A stretch of DNA of 64,000 nucleotides, from assembly GCA_030682375.1 (NCBI GenBank), contig JAUXOL010000022.1:355364-419363 (forward strand). Direction: 5' to 3'. The position numbers and the translations under genes were made by a program. The notes under the pieces were generated by a model. It made no database searches. It had not been told where the DNA came from and saw nothing but the letters and a program-made list of their open reading frames with translations. This document shows positions 62,001 through 64,000 of the stretch, piece by piece; the first letter of the stretch is position 1, and every line of letters starts with the position of its first letter. The DNA comes from Gallionella sp. GTDB taxonomy: Bacteria; Pseudomonadota; Gammaproteobacteria; Burkholderiales; Gallionellaceae.

Positions 62001-64000
62001 GCGTGACGGGTACAGGAAGCAATGTCGGCGCACTGGTGGGAGGGGGTTATGGCTCCCCGACCAACTCGTTCTATGACATGGATGTGGTCAGCGTGAATGG
62101 TGCGACATCATTTGGCGCGAATGGTCTTTACACCGGCCAATTTAGCGACTGGAAAAATAACAGTTTTGCACTCAACCCCGTCACCTATTTTGGCGCGGCG
62201 ACGGCGGTCAACACCTACACCGTCAGCGGCGTGCAGGGCTTGAAAGACCTGCTGGGTTTCACCAGCAATGCCGCGCTAACCTTCAATCTGGCGGGTAATA
62301 TCGACATGGCTGCCGCACCGGTCGGCTTCTATTTAGCCAATTGGGCGGGCACGTTTGACGGCGCGGGCAACACCATTTCCAACTTCACGCTGAATAATCC
62401 CATTGACAGGATCGGCTTCTTCGGCCGCACAGCGGCGGGTTCCACCGTCAAGAACTTGGGGCTGCTCAACGTTGCAGTCACAGGCAGCAATTATGTCGGC
62501 GGCTTGGTGGGGCTGAACTACGGCACGGTCAGCAACAGCTATACCACCGGTAACGTCACCGGTGCGAGCAACGTTGGCGGGCTGGTGGGGCAGAACTACG
62601 GCAGCGGCATCATCAACACCAGCCATTCTTCGGCCACGACGAGCGTCACCACGAACGGCGTTGTCGGCGGGTTGGCGGGGCAAAACTACGGCACGATTGA
62701 CACCAGCTACGCTACAGGTAACGTGAGCAGCACCACGGGCGACTATGTCGGCGGGCTGGTGGGTTATGACGATGGCACGATCAGCAACAGCTACGCCACC
62801 GGCAACGTGAGCAGCGCGTCGGGCTGGAGGATCGGCGGGCTGGTGGGGTATGGCAGGTGGAACAACACCATCGACAACAGCTACGCCACCGGTAACGTCA
62901 GCACGACGGGCAGTTATGTCGGCGGTCTGGTGGGCTACGGTTACGGCGCAGTCAGTAACAGCTACGCCACGGGTAACGTCAGCGGTGCGAACAACGTCGG
63001 CGGGTTGCAGGGTTATGGTAGGAATTCCGCGACGATCAGCAACAGCTACGCCACCGGTAACGTCACCGGTACGAGCAACGTTGGCGGGCTGGTGGGCTAT
63101 AGTTACGGCGCTGTCAGCAACAGCTACGCCACTGGACTCGTCACCGGCACCAGCAATGTCGGCGGGCTGGTGGGCTATGGTTTCTACGGCACTGTCAACA
63201 ACAGCTACGCCACTGGCCTCGTCACCGGCACCGGCAATGTCGGCGGGCTGGTGGGGTACAGCTACGGCGCTACACTCGCCGCGAATTTCTGGGATGTCAC
63301 TACCTCCGGCTTGGCAGACGGGCTGGGCATCGGCAGTGATTACGGGACTCTCGGTGTTGCCGGAACACCACAAACCGGCGTGAGCGGACTCACCACCACT
63401 CAGATGCACGCGCAAGCCAGCTTCACACCGGCGGGTACGGCAGCAGGGCAGTGGGACTTTACGCCCAACACCGGTACTTGGGTAATGTTTGAAGGCCAAT
63501 CCAACCCGCTGCTGCGCGCGCTGATGACCCAGTTGACGGTCACCGCGAACGATGCCAGCAAGACCTACGATGGTTTGGCTTATAACGGCGGCGCGGGCGT
63601 GACTTACTCCGTGACTCCTAGTATGTCTCTCGGCACGTTGAGTTACACCGGCGCCTCGCAAGGGGCAACCAATGCGGGCAGCTACGCTATCACCGCGAGC
63701 GGCCTGACTTCCAACCAGAGCTACCTCATCAGCTTTGTGGATGGCACATTGACCGTGAGCAAAGCCAACGCCACCGTCACCGCCAACAGCGGCAGCGGCA
63801 CATACAGCGGCGTAGCCCAAAGTGTGAACGGCTTCACCGCCAGCGGCTTGGTGAACGGAGAGACAGCCAGCGTGCTTGCAGGCGTTACGGCAACGGGTGC
63901 TACCGGCACCAACGCAGGCAGCTACACCAGCACCGCCAGCGGCACCGACGGCAACTACAACCTGACGTTTGCGAACGGTACATTGACCATCAGCAAGGCC
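59036..64000 (+). CDS. Large two-partner-secretion adhesin with GLUG and MBG repeats, 3' end beyond window
   Basis: At least 1,655 residues; the frame is open to the window edge. The N-terminus is an extended signal peptide (ESPR: MNHTYRLVWSRISNSWIAVA) with a hydrophobic core and probable cleavage after AMA at residue 53. The filamentous-haemagglutinin TPS domain follows (about 54-300; ILNPNGVLFGNGSQVNVGG). From about residue 475 to 1,410 there are three large modules, each with an NID/GTFDG-type lead segment followed by arrays of GLUG motifs (YVGGLVG..YGTISNSYATGNV). MBG-type domains begin near residue 1,497 (VTANDASKTYDGLAYNGG). It should be exported through an outer-membrane TpsB transporter, which is not in the window. 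A surface adhesin role is inferred. Confidence 0.93.
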   Translation, partial: MNHTYRLVWSRISNSWIAVAENVKSQGKSSSGRKGCVVGAIAGSAFLVSAAMAAPVGGQISAGSGTITQSGLNTTINQASQNLAINWQSFGIAANEAVRFNQPGASSIALNRITGQDPSQILGSLSANGQVFILNPNGVLFGNGSQVNVGGLVASTLGLSDADFMAGKSSFSGNGGSVVNQGTLTAAQNGYIAMLAPEVRNEGVISATLGTALLAAGDKVTLNLNNGSLLSYSIDQGAINALADNKQLIQADGGQVFMSARAADVLSTAAVNNTGIVQARTIQNVGGVIKLMGDMQTGTVNVGGTLDASAPNGGNGGFIETSAAHVHVANDAKVTTLAANGLNGTWLIDPVNFTIAAAGGDMTGAAVTTALSTGNVFILSTTGGTGTEGDINVNDAVSWNANSLVLTAQNNININAVMTATGTAGLGLEFGQGAVAAGNTSKVITGINGKVNLPAGTTNFTTLQGSNGVLKNYTVITSLGAAGSANQADLQGMNGSTWLGTNYALGADINAAATSGWNMTNGLNPFAQGFTPIVGFLGTFDGLGHTITGLTINRQQSLLGLFGSATSTSIIRNVGLVGGSVDGRGSWTIGGLVGYGQGTISNSYNTGTVSSIGGGYIGGLVGNNSYGTINTSYTTGNVSGTNYVGGLVGNNSYGTINTSYTTGNVSGNQRIGGLVGYSYGTVNNSYHTTGSVTGASYVGGLVGSNYGTVTNSFYEVDTVAVNGANSPGAHGIYANQFGAWQAGGLVALNVANYFTNISGNNYSVGTVQNMQDLLAFNGNAALTFTLAGNIDLATAPAGFYLPTWAGTFDGANNTLSNFTLSNSNGNIGLFGKTEAGSHINNLGLLNVNVSGTTGNNVGGLVGHAYGTISNSYTTGSVSSTTGHYVGGLVGNQSYGSSVIASHSTATVSSTSGGRIGGLVGYSYGTISNSYASGNVSSTTGSRIGGLVGEARGTISNSYASGSVSGVSYVGGLVGQDGGTVSNSYRATGSVTGTGSNVGALVGGGYGSPTNSFYDMDVVSVNGATSFGANGLYTGQFSDWKNNSFALNPVTYFGAATAVNTYTVSGVQGLKDLLGFTSNAALTFNLAGNIDMAAAPVGFYLANWAGTFDGAGNTISNFTLNNPIDRIGFFGRTAAGSTVKNLGLLNVAVTGSNYVGGLVGLNYGTVSNSYTTGNVTGASNVGGLVGQNYGSGIINTSHSSATTSVTTNGVVGGLAGQNYGTIDTSYATGNVSSTTGDYVGGLVGYDDGTISNSYATGNVSSASGWRIGGLVGYGRWNNTIDNSYATGNVSTTGSYVGGLVGYGYGAVSNSYATGNVSGANNVGGLQGYGRNSATISNSYATGNVTGTSNVGGLVGYSYGAVSNSYATGLVTGTSNVGGLVGYGFYGTVNNSYATGLVTGTGNVGGLVGYSYGATLAANFWDVTTSGLADGLGIGSDYGTLGVAGTPQTGVSGLTTTQMHAQASFTPAGTAAGQWDFTPNTGTWVMFEGQSNPLLRALMTQLTVTANDASKTYDGLAYNGGAGVTYSVTPSMSLGTLSYTGASQGATNAGSYAITASGLTSNQSYLISFVDGTLTVSKANATVTANSGSGTYSGVAQSVNGFTASGLVNGETASVLAGVTATGATGTNAGSYTSTASGTDGNYNLTFANGTLTISKA

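Noticed and set aside
60780..63300. Regularly repeated short sequences that could be taken for a CRISPR array
   Set aside because: The repeats are in frame inside one continuous coding region (GLUG motifs), with variable spacing and no conserved unique spacers.
62333..63820. A 495-codon minus-strand frame inside the adhesin region
   Set aside because: It is a mirror image of the repetitive adhesin, with the same period and no independent features.

Overview
The window is a gene-dense, GC-rich chromosomal segment that carries the replication origin of a betaproteobacterium. An iron-oxidising or ammonia-oxidising type lineage (Gallionellaceae/Nitrosomonadales, for example Sideroxydans or Gallionella) fits best. 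This placement is inferred from gene order and protein character: a short NtrX-like regulator, Smg, UbiJ/UbiB, DUF4390, the yraL-M-N-O-P block and an H+-type F1Fo ATP synthase with betaproteobacterial order. No 16S gene is present to confirm it.

Layout. 1-7.6 kb (minus): the 5' part of a transketolase gene, then the block def-fmt-rsmB-DUF4390-ntrY-like-ntrX-like. 7.7-13 kb (plus): a LysM protein, dprA, smg and topA, closed by a strong hairpin. 13.2-14.1 kb (minus): an AT-richer Mrr-like nuclease gene inserted behind gyrB. 14.1-19.3 kb (minus): dnaA-dnaN-gyrB, with a cluster of DnaA boxes between dnaA and dnaN that is the best oriC candidate. 19.4-34.5 kb (plus): rpmH-rnpA-yidD-yidC-mnmE-mnmG-rsmG-parA-parB followed by the complete atpIBEFHAGDC operon and a terminator. 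Two parS sites flank the origin, one upstream of gyrB and one upstream of mnmG. 34.6-41 kb: a GspE/PilB-type ATPase, a PhnA-like protein, glmU-glmS and an orphan ParA ATPase. 41.2-50.6 kb (minus): ubiB, ubiJ, a Tim44-like protein, a pseudouridine synthase, a cyclase-FHA protein, a toxin-antitoxin pair, ubiE, DUF971, an hldE C-terminal type adenylyltransferase and the dolP-diaA-yraN-lpoA block, with rsmI divergent from lpoA. 52.5-64 kb: an APH-like/P-loop kinase fusion, an HD-GYP-hemerythrin protein, a two-component system, and the first 1,655 codons of a large secreted adhesin-like protein that runs off the window.

How it fits together. The first 50 kb is mostly core housekeeping: replication initiation and segregation, ribosome and tRNA modification, membrane protein insertion, ATP synthesis, UDP-GlcNAc and ubiquinone synthesis, and envelope maintenance. 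Accessory material is concentrated at 13.2-14.1 kb (nuclease), 46.2-47.5 kb (toxin-antitoxin pair, dispersed repeats, unknown membrane protein) and 54-64 kb. In the last region an O2/iron-sensing c-di-GMP phosphodiesterase, a NarL-type two-component system carrying the scar of a lost second histidine kinase, and a repeat-built two-partner-secretion exoprotein lie side by side. Two copies of a palindromic motif sit in the gap between the regulator and the adhesin. This is the most interesting part of the window and the best candidate for an undescribed local regulatory system controlling surface attachment.
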